Source: Arthrobacter sp. zg-Y20 (GTDB lineage Bacteria; Actinomycetota; Actinomycetes; Actinomycetales; Micrococcaceae). From it: a stretch of 64,000 nt of DNA. A model generated the notes under the pieces. The model worked only from the letters and a program-made list of their open reading frames with translations, was not told the DNA's origin and did no database searches. Made by a program: the position numbers and the translations under genes. The stretch lies in NCBI RefSeq assembly GCF_030142075.1, contig NZ_CP126241.1, forward strand, positions 310,001-374,000. Reading direction: 5' to 3'. Shown piece by piece: positions 7,977 to 16,152 of this stretch (position 1 is the first letter of the stretch; the number at the start of each line of letters is the position of its first letter).

Positions 7977-8336
7977 TTACCGCAGGTGCTCTTCGGCCCA
8001 GCGTGTGAGTTCGAGAAGAGCCGGGCGCATGGCAGCTCCGTGCCCGGTCAACTCGTACTGCACCCGGACAGGGCCGGCGTCGACGACGGTGCGGGTGACC
8101 AGGCCGAGTTCCGCCAGCTCGACCAGCCGTTCATTGAGAATGCGGTCACTAATCCCCGGAATGCCGCGCTTCAAATCGTTGAAGAACACCGGCCCCTGCA
8201 TGAGGGTGCTGAGCACTACGCCCGTCCAACGCTTTCCCAGCATGGTCATGACGCGGGCCAGGGGCTCACTGAGTACGTCGCAGGCGCTCGCCTGCTCCCC
8301 TGGGGAGAACAGATCCGGTGCTGGTGTCCTTGACAT
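7977..8336 (-). CDS. HxlR family transcriptional regulator
   Basis: A 119-residue MarR-like winged helix of the HxlR group: conserved Cys19, then MLGKRWTGVVLSTLMQGP, FNDLKRGIPGISDRILNERL (recognition helix) and a wing ending in YELTGHG. It is divergent from a SnoaL-like protein at 8471, and a 17-base inverted repeat lies between them. HxlR proteins often respond to aldehydes or redox stress; the inducer here is unknown. Confidence 0.9.
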   Translation of the reverse strand: MSRTPAPDLFSPGEQASACDVLSEPLARVMTMLGKRWTGVVLSTLMQGPVFFNDLKRGIPGISDRILNERLVELAELGLVTRTVVDAGPVRVQYELTGHGAAMRPALLELTRWAEEHLR

Positions 8337-8376
8337 TCCCGTCCTCCACGCTTACTTTTTACGAGTAACCAACAAT

Positions 8377-8393
8377 AAGTAGCCAACCTACTT
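8377..8393. promoter_or_regulatory. Candidate HxlR operator
   Basis: AAGTAG at 8377-8382 faces CTACTT at 8388-8393 across CCAAC. Related GTAA/TTAC elements lie just upstream at about 8351-8369. It is in the divergent gap between the HxlR start (8336) and the SnoaL start (8471). HxlR regulators bind such short inverted repeats. Confidence 0.55.
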
Positions 8394-8470
8394 GCCTGCA
8401 ATCTATTCTGCCTCTTTTTCCCGGAGCATGCAGGCCCCAACGTACTGGCCCCCTCAAGAAGGAAATCCCC

Positions 8471-8953
8471 ATGACAACAGCCGATTTGTCCCTCCGCATC
8501 CAGCGCATCGAAGACCGCCAGGAAATCACTGACGTGGTGATCCGTTACGCCATGTCGATTGATGCTGCGGACTGGGAGCGGTACGCGGAACTCTTCACCG
8601 ATCCTGTCCACATTGACTTTTCCGAAGCGGGCCTTCCAGCCGCAGACTTCGCCCGGGACCAGTTCGTCGGTTTTGCCGAAGCTGGCCTGGGCGCCTGGGA
8701 TGCCCGTCAGCACCTGAGCCCCAACCATATTGTGGAGTTCGACGACCAGGACCCGGACAAAGCGCTCTGCACTTCCTATATGTATGCCCAGCACTACAAG
8801 GAAGGGGCTCCCGGCGGGGAGTTCTACCTGATGCGCGGATCGTACGAAAACCACATGGTCCGGACTGCCGAGGGGTGGAAGATCAACCGCCTCAAGCAGC
8901 GCATCTTCTGGGTTGAGGGCAACGCGGACGCCGCGCGGGTGATGACCTCTTAG
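8471..8953 (+). CDS. SnoaL-like / NTF2-fold protein
   Basis: A 160-residue alpha+beta-barrel protein: LSLRIQRIEDRQEITDVVIRYAMSIDAADWERYAELFT is the classic opening of the SnoaL_4 polyketide-cyclase-like family, closed by the wall strand GWKINRLKQRIFWVEG. These act as cyclases, dehydratases or hydrolases on small molecules. AAGAAGGAAA lies 6-10 bases before the ATG. It is probably controlled by the divergent HxlR gene. Confidence 0.85.
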   Translation: MTTADLSLRIQRIEDRQEITDVVIRYAMSIDAADWERYAELFTDPVHIDFSEAGLPAADFARDQFVGFAEAGLGAWDARQHLSPNHIVEFDDQDPDKALCTSYMYAQHYKEGAPGGEFYLMRGSYENHMVRTAEGWKINRLKQRIFWVEGNADAARVMTS

Positions 8954-9023
8954 CCGGATCGGTTTCGCCCTAGCAGCCTCGCCCGGAGCAGTTCCTTCAG
9001 ACGGCGTATGGCAGGATGTGCGC

Positions 9024-9548
9024 ATGCCGATAACCCCCGACACCAAGAACTGGACCTGGGTCCTGTACCGTCCCTGCCCGGAATGCGGTTTCGATGCTGC
9101 GGCCGCGGCCTTCGATGACGTGCCGGACCTGCTCCGCGACAGCGCGGACCAGTGGCAGGGCATCCTCGCCGACCCGGCGGCTGTGCAGCGTCCGGACGAC
9201 GCCACCTGGTCGCCGCTGGAATACGGTGCGCACGTGCGGGATCTGTGCCGGGTCTATCGGACGAGGTTAGGCCTGATGCTGGAGAACGACGGCGTCGGAT
9301 TCGCCGACTGGGACCAGGACGCCACCGCAGTGGCCGAACGGTACGCGGAACAGGATCCGGCGGTGGTGGTTGCCGAGCTGGGTGCGGAAGCGGAGTCGAC
9401 GGCGGCAGCCTTTGCCGCCGTCGGCCCCGGCCAGCTGGCCCGGCGCGGGCTGCGCTCGGACGGCAGTGCCTTTACCGTCGACTCCCTGGCCCGCTATTTC
9501 ATCCACGACGCACTCCACCACCTCTGGGACGTCCGGCCCCGGAGCTGA
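9024..9548 (+). CDS. DinB family protein (YfiT-like thiol transferase fold)
   Basis: A 174-residue four-helix DinB-fold protein. The family's metal-binding histidines appear as GAHVRDLCRVY and the C-terminal FIHDALHHLWDV. DinB-fold proteins include mycothiol- and bacillithiol-dependent transferases. This is unrelated to DNA polymerase IV, which shares the name. I choose the ATG at 9024 because AGGA is 7 bases upstream, against a GTG at 9018 with no spacing. Confidence 0.85.
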   Translation: MPITPDTKNWTWVLYRPCPECGFDAAAAAFDDVPDLLRDSADQWQGILADPAAVQRPDDATWSPLEYGAHVRDLCRVYRTRLGLMLENDGVGFADWDQDATAVAERYAEQDPAVVVAELGAEAESTAAAFAAVGPGQLARRGLRSDGSAFTVDSLARYFIHDALHHLWDVRPRS

Positions 9549-9564
9549 CGCCCCGGGGCCGGAC
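9531..9564. terminator. Bidirectional hairpin between convergent genes
   Basis: GTCCGGCCCC at 9531-9540 pairs with GGGGCCGGAC at 9555-9564. The left arm is inside the last codons of the DinB-fold gene and the right arm precedes the permease stop at 9581. No long T-run is present on either side. Confidence 0.55.
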
Positions 9565-9580
9565 GTCCCGCTACAACCGC

Positions 9581-11053
9581 TTACTCGCCGTCGCCCCCGC
9601 GGGAGGCGGCGATTTCCAGGACGCGGTCGCGGCAGAGCCGCCAGCCGAGCATCAGCGCAGGGATGATGACCACCAGGGAGGCTATGGTCCAGGTGCCCAC
9701 AGGTGAATCGAAGGCCATCAGGATCAGCACTGCGAGCAGGAACGCCAGCGTGATCCATCCGGTGACGGGAGCGCCGGGCATCCGGAATGCCGGGCGCTCC
9801 AGGTCACCCTTCTTAGCCCGCTTGGTGAGCTCCATCTGGCACAGGACGATCATGGCCCAGGTGCTGATGATGCCCAGCGACGCCACGTTCAGCACAATTT
9901 CGAAGGCATCGGCCGGGACCACGGCGTTGAGGATGACGCCGAGCAGGGCCACCACGGCGGTCATGGCGATGCCGCCGTAGGGGACGCCTGCCTTGTTCAT
10001 CCGCGCCGCGAACTTCGGGGCGGAACCGGCCACGGACATGGAGCGCATGATGCGGCCGGTGGAGTACAGGCCGGCGTTGAGCGAGGACAGCGCCGCGGTC
10101 AGGACCACCAGGTTCATGATCGCGTCCACGCCGCCGACGCCGATGGAGCCGAAGAAGGTGACGAACGGGCTTTCCCCGGCGTGGTAGGAGCTGTAAGGCA
10201 GCAGCAGCGAGAGCAGGACCAGCGTTCCGACGTAGAACACGGCGATACGGATAACCACCGTGTTGATGGCGCGGGGCATGATCTTTTCCGGGTGTTCCGT
10301 CTCGCCGGCGGCGGTGCCGATGAGTTCGATCGAGGCGTAGGCAAACACCACACCCTGCATAACGACGACGGCGGGCAGCAGGCCGTTGGGGAACAGGCCG
10401 CCGTTGTCGGAGATGAGGCTGAAGCCAACCTGCTGGCCGTCCACCGGAGTACCGAAGATCACGAAGCAGATGCCCACGATCAGGAAGGCAACCAGGGCCA
10501 CCACCTTGATCAGGGCGAACCAGAACTCCAGTTCACCGAACACCTTGACGCTGATCAGGTTCAGGCCGAGTACCAGCAGCAGGGCGGCCAGCGCCCAGCT
10601 CCACTGCGGCACCTCGGCGATGGGCGCCCAGTATTTCTTGAAGAAGTTCATGTACAGCGCGACGGCGGTGATGTCCACGATCGCGGTCATTGCCCAGTTC
10701 AACCAGTACAGCCAGCCCGACACGAAGGCGGCCTTTTCGCCGAAGAACTCGCGGGCGTAGGAGACGAAGGAGCCGGTGGTGGGCCGGTGCATGACCAGTT
10801 CGCCCAGGGCCCGCAGGATCATGAAGGCGAAGAAACCGCAGACGGCGTAGCTGATGACCAGTGACGGCCCTGCCGTGGCCAGGCGCCCGCCGGCACCCAT
10901 GAACAGGCCGGTGCCGATGGCGCCGCCAATGGCGATCATCTGCACCTGACGGGGTTTGAGGCCCTTCTGGTACCCCGCATCCTCGTGCTCGATGCTGGTT
11001 TCGGCCGTGCGGTCGGGAGCCTTTTGCTCCGGGCTGGCCGCTTGCTGTGTCAT
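9581..11053 (-). CDS. Amino acid permease, AAT family (L-asparagine/GABA permease type)
   Basis: A 490-residue inner-membrane transporter of the APC superfamily with about 12 helices. The first helix carries the substrate-binding [16 protein letters not shown] signature, and [19 protein letters not shown] with [18 protein letters not shown] resembles AnsP-type asparagine permeases. It should import an amino acid by proton symport. It stands alone. The 200-base upstream region holds two copies of the odd palindrome GCCGCAGCGGC, at 11108-11118 and 11245-11255. Confidence 0.85.
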   Translation of the reverse strand: MTQQAASPEQKAPDRTAETSIEHEDAGYQKGLKPRQVQMIAIGGAIGTGLFMGAGGRLATAGPSLVISYAVCGFFAFMILRALGELVMHRPTTGSFVSYAREFFGEKAAFVSGWLYWLNWAMTAIVDITAVALYMNFFKKYWAPIAEVPQWSWALAALLLVLGLNLISVKVFGELEFWFALIKVVALVAFLIVGICFVIFGTPVDGQQVGFSLISDNGGLFPNGLLPAVVVMQGVVFAYASIELIGTAAGETEHPEKIMPRAINTVVIRIAVFYVGTLVLLSLLLPYSSYHAGESPFVTFFGSIGVGGVDAIMNLVVLTAALSSLNAGLYSTGRIMRSMSVAGSAPKFAARMNKAGVPYGGIAMTAVVALLGVILNAVVPADAFEIVLNVASLGIISTWAMIVLCQMELTKRAKKGDLERPAFRMPGAPVTGWITLAFLLAVLILMAFDSPVGTWTIASLVVIIPALMLGWRLCRDRVLEIAASRGGDGE

Positions 11054-11257
11054 CGGTCGTTGTCCTTTTGTCTATGTGATCCGGCCGGGTTGCCGCCGGA
11101 GTTAAAAGCCGCAGCGGCAGGCGTTGAAGGGCGTTGGCATGCGCTTACTTGTGCCCTCTGGTTGTTCGGGGCACTAACAAATGCACCCGTAGACTATGGC
11201 ACCGGTCACAGCCCAGCGTCAAAACGGAAGCATGGTGACTATTTGCCGCAGCGGCGT

Positions 11258-11827
11258 TTACGGGCGCCCCCAGCTGTCCAGGGCGGTGGTGATGCTCTCC
11301 ACCAGACGGTTGAAGCTGCGTTCGAGGCTGTTGGGCAGCTCAAAACTGCCCATGGTTTCGAGGGAAACGAAACCGTGGAGCGCCGCCCGCAGGAACCGGA
11401 TTCCGTCAACGGCATCCTCCCCAGTCAGCTGGTAGCCCGCCAGGACACTGTTCATGACCTCCAGGAAAGCGGCTGCGACCTCAGCTTCCTCAGGGTCCTC
11501 GCCGGCCAGGGGCAGCATTGTCAGGGGGTACTGTCCGCGGTGCTGCAGTGCCCATCCGCGGTACGCGTCCGCAATGCCGATGATCGCCTCGTCCCTCGAC
11601 CGGCCGATCGCGGCCTGGGTGATGGCGCGTGTCAGTGAACGCTTCGCCAGGAGGATAACGCCGCGCTGGAGGCCGGCCACGCCGTCGACGTGTTTGTACA
11701 GCGAGGGCACCCGGACGCCGAAGCTTTCGGCAACCGCCGCGAGGTTCAGGCCCTCACTGTGCGGCTCGTCCAGCATCTGTGCCGCGCGTTCGACGACGGC
11801 GGCCGTACTGAGCCCGGCCCTAGGCAT
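11258..11827 (-). CDS. TetR/AcrR family regulator with WHG-type C-domain
   Basis: A 189-residue regulator. The N-terminal HTH (residues 3-50) includes LNLAAVAESFGVRVPSLYKHV; the C-domain has FLRAALHGFVSLETMGSF, typical of the WHG group. The ATG at 11827 overlaps the end of the alpha/beta hydrolase by 8 bases, so the two are one operon. The palindrome at 12697-12713 upstream of the hydrolase is its probable operator. Confidence 0.88.
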   Translation of the reverse strand: MPRAGLSTAAVVERAAQMLDEPHSEGLNLAAVAESFGVRVPSLYKHVDGVAGLQRGVILLAKRSLTRAITQAAIGRSRDEAIIGIADAYRGWALQHRGQYPLTMLPLAGEDPEEAEVAAAFLEVMNSVLAGYQLTGEDAVDGIRFLRAALHGFVSLETMGSFELPNSLERSFNRLVESITTALDSWGRP

Positions 11828-12665
11828 GATCGGGTTCCCCGAAGATGCCGGCAAGGAACGGCAGCATCAGGTCCAGAACCTCATTGGGCGTTTGCGCATG
11901 GGGGTAGTGGCCCGCTCCCTCGATGACCTCGAGCCGGCCGAGGCCCGCGGGGAGGTCGGCGATGATGCGTTCGCCCTCGGCGCGGGGGTCCGCCCAGTCC
12001 GGGTCGGCGGAGCCCTGGATGATGAGGACGGGGGAGGCAACATCGGCGAGGCGGGCACCGGCGTCGACGGGCGTGGTCTTCATCATGGCCTGCAGGACCT
12101 TCATATGCCCCGGGTCCTGCATGGTTGCGGCGATCCGTGACCGTTCGGAAGCCCAGTCGGCGGGCTTCACGGGGATTGCGGTGTCGAGGTACTTCAGCCA
12201 GTTCGCCACGTTCCCGCGGAGCATGGTGAGCATCAGCTGGACCGAGGCGGCGCGGTAGGGCTGGACGCGGAGCATGCCGGCCAGGTCCATGGACTGTTTC
12301 CGAGTGAACGGGGCAAGCTCAACGACGCCGGCAATCAGGTCCGGGGCATCGGCGGCCGCGATGGTGCCGGCGCCGCCGCTGATGGACTGTCCCACGAGAA
12401 CCGCCGGCCCGCCGAGGTGTTTCACCAGCGCCACGAGGTCCCCGGCGATGTCCGTCCGGCTGTAGCCGGGCCAGTCGGTGCTGGACTCGCCGCAGCCGCG
12501 GATATCCAGGTTGGCAACCCGGTAGCCGGCGGCGACCAGCGCCGGCATAACGAAGCGGTAGGAGCGGCGGCTGTCGCCCATGCCGTGGGCGAGGACCACA
12601 AGCGGGCCGTCCCCCTGCAGGTCGTAGGCGAGGCGGTGTGATCCAATGCTCATGTACTCGGTCAT
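11820..12665 (-). CDS. Alpha/beta-fold hydrolase
   Basis: A 281-residue hydrolase: the oxyanion region VVLAHGMGDSRRSYRF, nucleophile elbow VGQSISG (Ser of GQSxSG), acid loop IIQGSADPDWADP and catalytic His in EGAGHYPHAQTP. The substrate is not predictable; the fold covers esterases, lactonases and haloperoxidases. It is first in an operon with a TetR regulator that presumably controls it. Confidence 0.88.
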   Translation of the reverse strand: MTEYMSIGSHRLAYDLQGDGPLVVLAHGMGDSRRSYRFVMPALVAAGYRVANLDIRGCGESSTDWPGYSRTDIAGDLVALVKHLGGPAVLVGQSISGGAGTIAAADAPDLIAGVVELAPFTRKQSMDLAGMLRVQPYRAASVQLMLTMLRGNVANWLKYLDTAIPVKPADWASERSRIAATMQDPGHMKVLQAMMKTTPVDAGARLADVASPVLIIQGSADPDWADPRAEGERIIADLPAGLGRLEVIEGAGHYPHAQTPNEVLDLMLPFLAGIFGEPDHA

Positions 12666-12696
12666 GGTGTGCCCTCCGGCTAGGTGTGTACGGCAA

Positions 12697-12713
12697 AGCT
12701 AACATCCTTAGCT
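12697..12713. promoter_or_regulatory. Candidate TetR operator upstream of the hydrolase
   Basis: AGCTAA at 12697-12702 faces TTAGCT at 12708-12713 across CATCC. It is 32 bases upstream of the hydrolase start (12665), in the promoter region of the hydrolase-TetR operon, so autoregulation is likely. Confidence 0.55.
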
Positions 12714-12770
12714 ACAAAGCACAACGGGTTAACCATTCAGCAAACGGTAGCTGTTGCTGCCGGGCCGTGG

Positions 12771-13829
12771 TCAGGCCGGTGACGCAGTGGCTGCCCCCAG
12801 ATGCAGGGTGTCGGCCCGTTCCGCCGTCGACGCGGCACCGGACTTGCGCCGATCACGTGCCGCATGCAGGCCCAGGGCGCCGCCCGCTGCAAGAACCCAG
12901 CACAGGAGAATGAGGACCGGCGCCAGCGTGCCGCGCCCGCCAAAGTAGCTCGTGTCGGTGATGGCCCGGAACGCGGCACCCGGCGGTAGGCCGGCGCCGA
13001 TGCGGGCGATCGCGGCCGGCATCAGGAAGGCGCTGACGGTGGCGCCGCCGGCGGCGTTGCCCAGCGTGGTGAACAGGAGGGTGGAGATGATGTTGCCGAA
13101 GGGGCCCAGCAGGCTGGCGAAAGCCAGGGAGGAGAATGAGACCCCGATGCCCAGCAGCGTCAGTATCGGGATCACCGCCACCGCAGGGGAGGGGACGGCC
13201 CCGTATACCGGCCCGGCGAGGATGGCGGCTGCTGCGGCAATCGCCACCGCGCCGGCCACGAGGGTTAGGACCCGCCAGCGGAGCCGGACGAGGGCGGCAA
13301 CCGAGTACATGATCTGCGCCAGGATGAATGAGGCGAGGGTGACACCGAAGACGAGATAGAAGCCGGACAGTCCCTGCAGGTCCTGCCGGGCGAGCGGTAC
13401 GGCGTCCGTGGTGGACACGATCGGCAAATGTGCCGCTTCAGCCACCCCTGCGGCCATGGCGCTTGCCGCCCCCACCGCACTGCGCCCGTTAGCCCCGGCC
13501 GTGATCAGATCCAAACCCGCCGCATCGGAACGGGGTATCAGCGCCGCCACGGCCTGATGCTCTTGGAGCAGCTGCCGGGCCGCCGCCTCGTCAGTGGCCG
13601 GAACCACGGCCGCGCTCGCGCCCAAGGCGCGGGAGGCGCCGTCGACCAGATCCGTGCCCACCACCACCAGGGGCAGATGATGCGGCTGCGGGTCCCGCTG
13701 AAGCCCCACATATAGGCCGACAAAGGCGGCGGCAACTAGGGCCGTGACGATGATCTGGCTCCCCAGCATGGCCACTAGGCGGGCTCCGGTTGGTCCCGGC
13801 GATGGCGTGGCGGGCTTGGATAAGCTCAT
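12771..13829 (-). CDS. ABC-2-type / YhgE-like membrane protein
   Basis: A 352-residue protein with one helix near the N-terminus (about 22-44), a periplasmic domain of about 140 residues, then five or six membrane helices (about 188-325). This is the architecture of ABC-2 permeases and Pip/YhgE-like proteins. No ATPase gene is adjacent. It is divergent from a TetR regulator at 13894 and probably is an efflux or envelope component repressed by it. Confidence 0.7.
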   Translation of the reverse strand: MSLSKPATPSPGPTGARLVAMLGSQIIVTALVAAAFVGLYVGLQRDPQPHHLPLVVVGTDLVDGASRALGASAAVVPATDEAAARQLLQEHQAVAALIPRSDAAGLDLITAGANGRSAVGAASAMAAGVAEAAHLPIVSTTDAVPLARQDLQGLSGFYLVFGVTLASFILAQIMYSVAALVRLRWRVLTLVAGAVAIAAAAAILAGPVYGAVPSPAVAVIPILTLLGIGVSFSSLAFASLLGPFGNIISTLLFTTLGNAAGGATVSAFLMPAAIARIGAGLPPGAAFRAITDTSYFGGRGTLAPVLILLCWVLAAGGALGLHAARDRRKSGAASTAERADTLHLGAATASPA

Positions 13830-13846
13830 GATGTCCCCTTTAGGTT

Positions 13847-13875
13847 GTAATCAACTGATTACTTAACAAGTAATC
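13847..13875. promoter_or_regulatory. Two overlapping palindromes, candidate TetR operator
   Basis: GTAATC/GATTAC (13847-13852 and 13857-13862, 4-base spacer) overlaps GATTACTT/AAGTAATC (13857-13864 and 13868-13875, 3-base spacer), so one GATTAC arm is shared. The site fills the 64-base gap between the divergent membrane protein (start 13829) and TetR (start 13894). Three GATTAC-type half sites could bind two TetR dimers. Confidence 0.7.
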
Positions 13876-13893
13876 GAATGATAACCTCAATGC

Positions 13894-14478
13894 ATGGATA
13901 AGCAAGCCCCCCGCCAGACTGTTCCCCGTTTGTCCGCGGCAGAGCGGCGCCAGGAGACCCTGGGTGCGGCAGCCGAGGTCTTCGCGCAACACGGCTACCA
14001 CGGTGCGACGACGGACCGGATCGCCCGTGAAGCGGGCATCAGCCAGGCCTACGTGGTGCGGATGTTCGGGACCAAGGAACAGCTTTTCCTCGCGGTTATC
14101 GGCCAGTCCCTGGATTTCATCCTGGACGAATTCCGCAAGGCCCTGCCCGGGGATGAGCCGTCAAGGTCGGAGCGCCTGGGTGCCGCGTACATCCGGCTGG
14201 CTGAGCAGCGCGGCGTCCATCTTCCCCTGATGCATGCCTTTGCGATGGGCTCGGATCCCGTGATCGGGGCCGCAGCACGTGCGGGTTTTGTTCGGTTGCT
14301 GAAATTCCTGCTGGAGGAAGCGGAGCTGGCCCCCGACGAGGCCGACGGCTTCATTGCCCGCGGCATGCTCGTCAATACCCTGATGGGCCTGCGGATGGAG
14401 ATGGACCCGGACCCCGCAGGCAATCAGCTGGCCGAGCGGGTGCTGAAGAAACCCCGCCCGGCCACGCATGCACGATGA
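13894..14478 (+). CDS. TetR/AcrR family transcriptional regulator
   Basis: A 194-residue regulator. The HTH (about residues 16-62) reads LGAAAEVFAQHGYHGATTDRIAREAGISQAYV followed by MFGTKEQLF. The helical C-domain is of the usual ligand-binding type. It probably represses the divergent ABC-2-type gene and itself through the overlapping palindromes at 13847-13875. Confidence 0.9.
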   Translation: MDKQAPRQTVPRLSAAERRQETLGAAAEVFAQHGYHGATTDRIAREAGISQAYVVRMFGTKEQLFLAVIGQSLDFILDEFRKALPGDEPSRSERLGAAYIRLAEQRGVHLPLMHAFAMGSDPVIGAAARAGFVRLLKFLLEEAELAPDEADGFIARGMLVNTLMGLRMEMDPDPAGNQLAERVLKKPRPATHAR

Positions 14479-14491
14479 TGCGCCGGTAATA

Positions 14492-15184
14492 CTAGAACGG
14501 GGCGGCACCGGACCTGTCGATGAACGTGCCGGTGGGACCGGAGCCGCCGCGGGTGGCCAGCTCCACGATGGCGTCCGTTCCCTCGCGTACCGTCTGGGTG
14601 CCCTGCCGCCGGTTGAAATCAGTGGCGGTGTAGCCCGGGTCCGCCGCATTAATGCGCAGCTCCGGGAACGCCTTGGCATACTGCACGGTCAGCATGGTCA
14701 CCGCGGACTTCGAGGAGGTGTACACCGGCATCACCACGGTGGACTCGACACGCTCCGGGTCGTGCGCAAAGCCGAAGGAACCCACTCCGCTGGTGACGTT
14801 CACAACCGTTCCTGCGGCGGACTTCCGCAGGAGCGGCAGGAAAGCGTGCATCATGCGGACAATGCCCACCACATTGGTGCCGTACACCGCCTCTGCATCG
14901 GCGGCCGTCAGTTCCTCCGCCTTGGCGAAGGGTCCGGGAATGCCCGCGTTGTTGACCAGGATGTCCAAGCCGCCGGCAGCTGCCACCGTCTTGGCGGCGG
15001 CCTCCACGGAGGAATCACTGGTGACATCGAGCTGGACGAACATGCCGCCGAGTGCCTCGGCCGCTTCCCGCCCGCGGACTTCATCGCGTGCCCCCATCCA
15101 GACGGTATGCCCCGCTTCGAGGAGACGGCGTGCTGTTTCATAACCCAGGCCCTTGTTGGTGCCGGTAATCAGTGTTGTTGTCAT
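14492..15184 (-). CDS. SDR family NAD(P)-dependent oxidoreductase
   Basis: A 230-residue classical short-chain dehydrogenase: the cofactor motif TGTNKGLG at 8-15, LVNNAGIPGP, the catalytic Ser region NVTSGVGS and the active-site YTSSK. The substrate is unknown. It is convergent with the TetR gene (14 bases apart) and divergent from the MmyB-like regulator at 15286, which may control it. Confidence 0.9.
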   Translation of the reverse strand: MTTTLITGTNKGLGYETARRLLEAGHTVWMGARDEVRGREAAEALGGMFVQLDVTSDSSVEAAAKTVAAAGGLDILVNNAGIPGPFAKAEELTAADAEAVYGTNVVGIVRMMHAFLPLLRKSAAGTVVNVTSGVGSFGFAHDPERVESTVVMPVYTSSKSAVTMLTVQYAKAFPELRINAADPGYTATDFNRRQGTQTVREGTDAIVELATRGGSGPTGTFIDRSGAAPF

Positions 15185-15285
15185 GGCCTTAGTCTTGATC
15201 CGCTGCGGACTGATGTCGTGGCACGGGCCAGCATAGGGACTGCCAGTGCCACCCAGAACCGGTTTGCGGCTGTCACACTCTAGCC

Positions 15286-16152
15286 ATGCAGGATTCTGAC
15301 TTGGGTGCCCTTCTCCGTTCCTGGCGGAACCGGCTGCAGCCGGCGGACGCGGGCCTGCCCGTTTACGGGTTCCGGCGGGCGCCGGGGCTGAAGCGGGAGG
15401 AGCTGGCCCAGCTGGCAGGTGTCAGTGTTGATTACCTGGTGCGCCTTGAGCAGGGCCGTGCCCGCCGGCCCTCCGCCCAGGTGGCGGCGGCACTGGCACG
15501 TGCGCTGCAGCTGAGCGACACCGAACGCTCGCATCTCTTCGAGATTTCCGGGCTGCTTCCGCCCGGGCCCGGAGAAGTTCCGACGCATATCCCGCCCGGC
15601 GTGCAGCGGCTGGTGGCGCGGCTTGGTGAAGTACCGGTGGCCGTGTTCACCGCCGCCTGGGACCTGCTGTCCTTCAGTCCGCTGTGGGCGGCCCTTCTCG
15701 GGGAGCCCATCCCGCCCGACAAGGGGCGTCCCAATCTCCTGCGCTCGCACTTTGCCGGGCGAACGCTGGGCAGCAGCGGAATTCGGATCATCTGTCCGAA
15801 GGACAGCTTGGAGCTTTTTGAAGCGTCCCTGGTGTCGGACCTGCGCCGCGCTTACGGACGGTACCCGCATGACCGCAGGGTGCAGGAGCTAATTACTGAT
15901 CTGACTGCCTCCAGTGAACGGTTCCGTGCACTGTGGGACAGCGGAACCGTCAGCGAGCACCAGTCCGAAATGAAAGTGGTGCAGAACGCCGTCGTCGGGG
16001 ATGTGGAGCTGGACTGCGACATTTTCACCGTGGCCGGCACGGACCTGCACATTGTCGCCTACACGGCTGCCGCCGGATCCGAGGCGGCAGGAAAACTCGA
16101 TTTCCTGCGCGTCTCGGCTGTCACGGCGACGGCACTTCAGCTGGACGGTTGA
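15286..16152 (+). CDS. HTH regulator with MmyB-like ligand-binding domain
   Basis: A 288-residue protein with an XRE-type HTH at the N-terminus (REELAQLAGVSVDYLVRLEQGRARRPS) and a PAS-like MmyB domain over the rest, starting VFTAAWDLLSFSPLWAALLG. Proteins of this type are usually divergent from an SDR gene that they regulate, as here. The last 32 bases overlap the 3' end of the convergent DNA polymerase IV gene. Confidence 0.88.
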   Translation: MQDSDLGALLRSWRNRLQPADAGLPVYGFRRAPGLKREELAQLAGVSVDYLVRLEQGRARRPSAQVAAALARALQLSDTERSHLFEISGLLPPGPGEVPTHIPPGVQRLVARLGEVPVAVFTAAWDLLSFSPLWAALLGEPIPPDKGRPNLLRSHFAGRTLGSSGIRIICPKDSLELFEASLVSDLRRAYGRYPHDRRVQELITDLTASSERFRALWDSGTVSEHQSEMKVVQNAVVGDVELDCDIFTVAGTDLHIVAYTAAAGSEAAGKLDFLRVSAVTATALQLDG

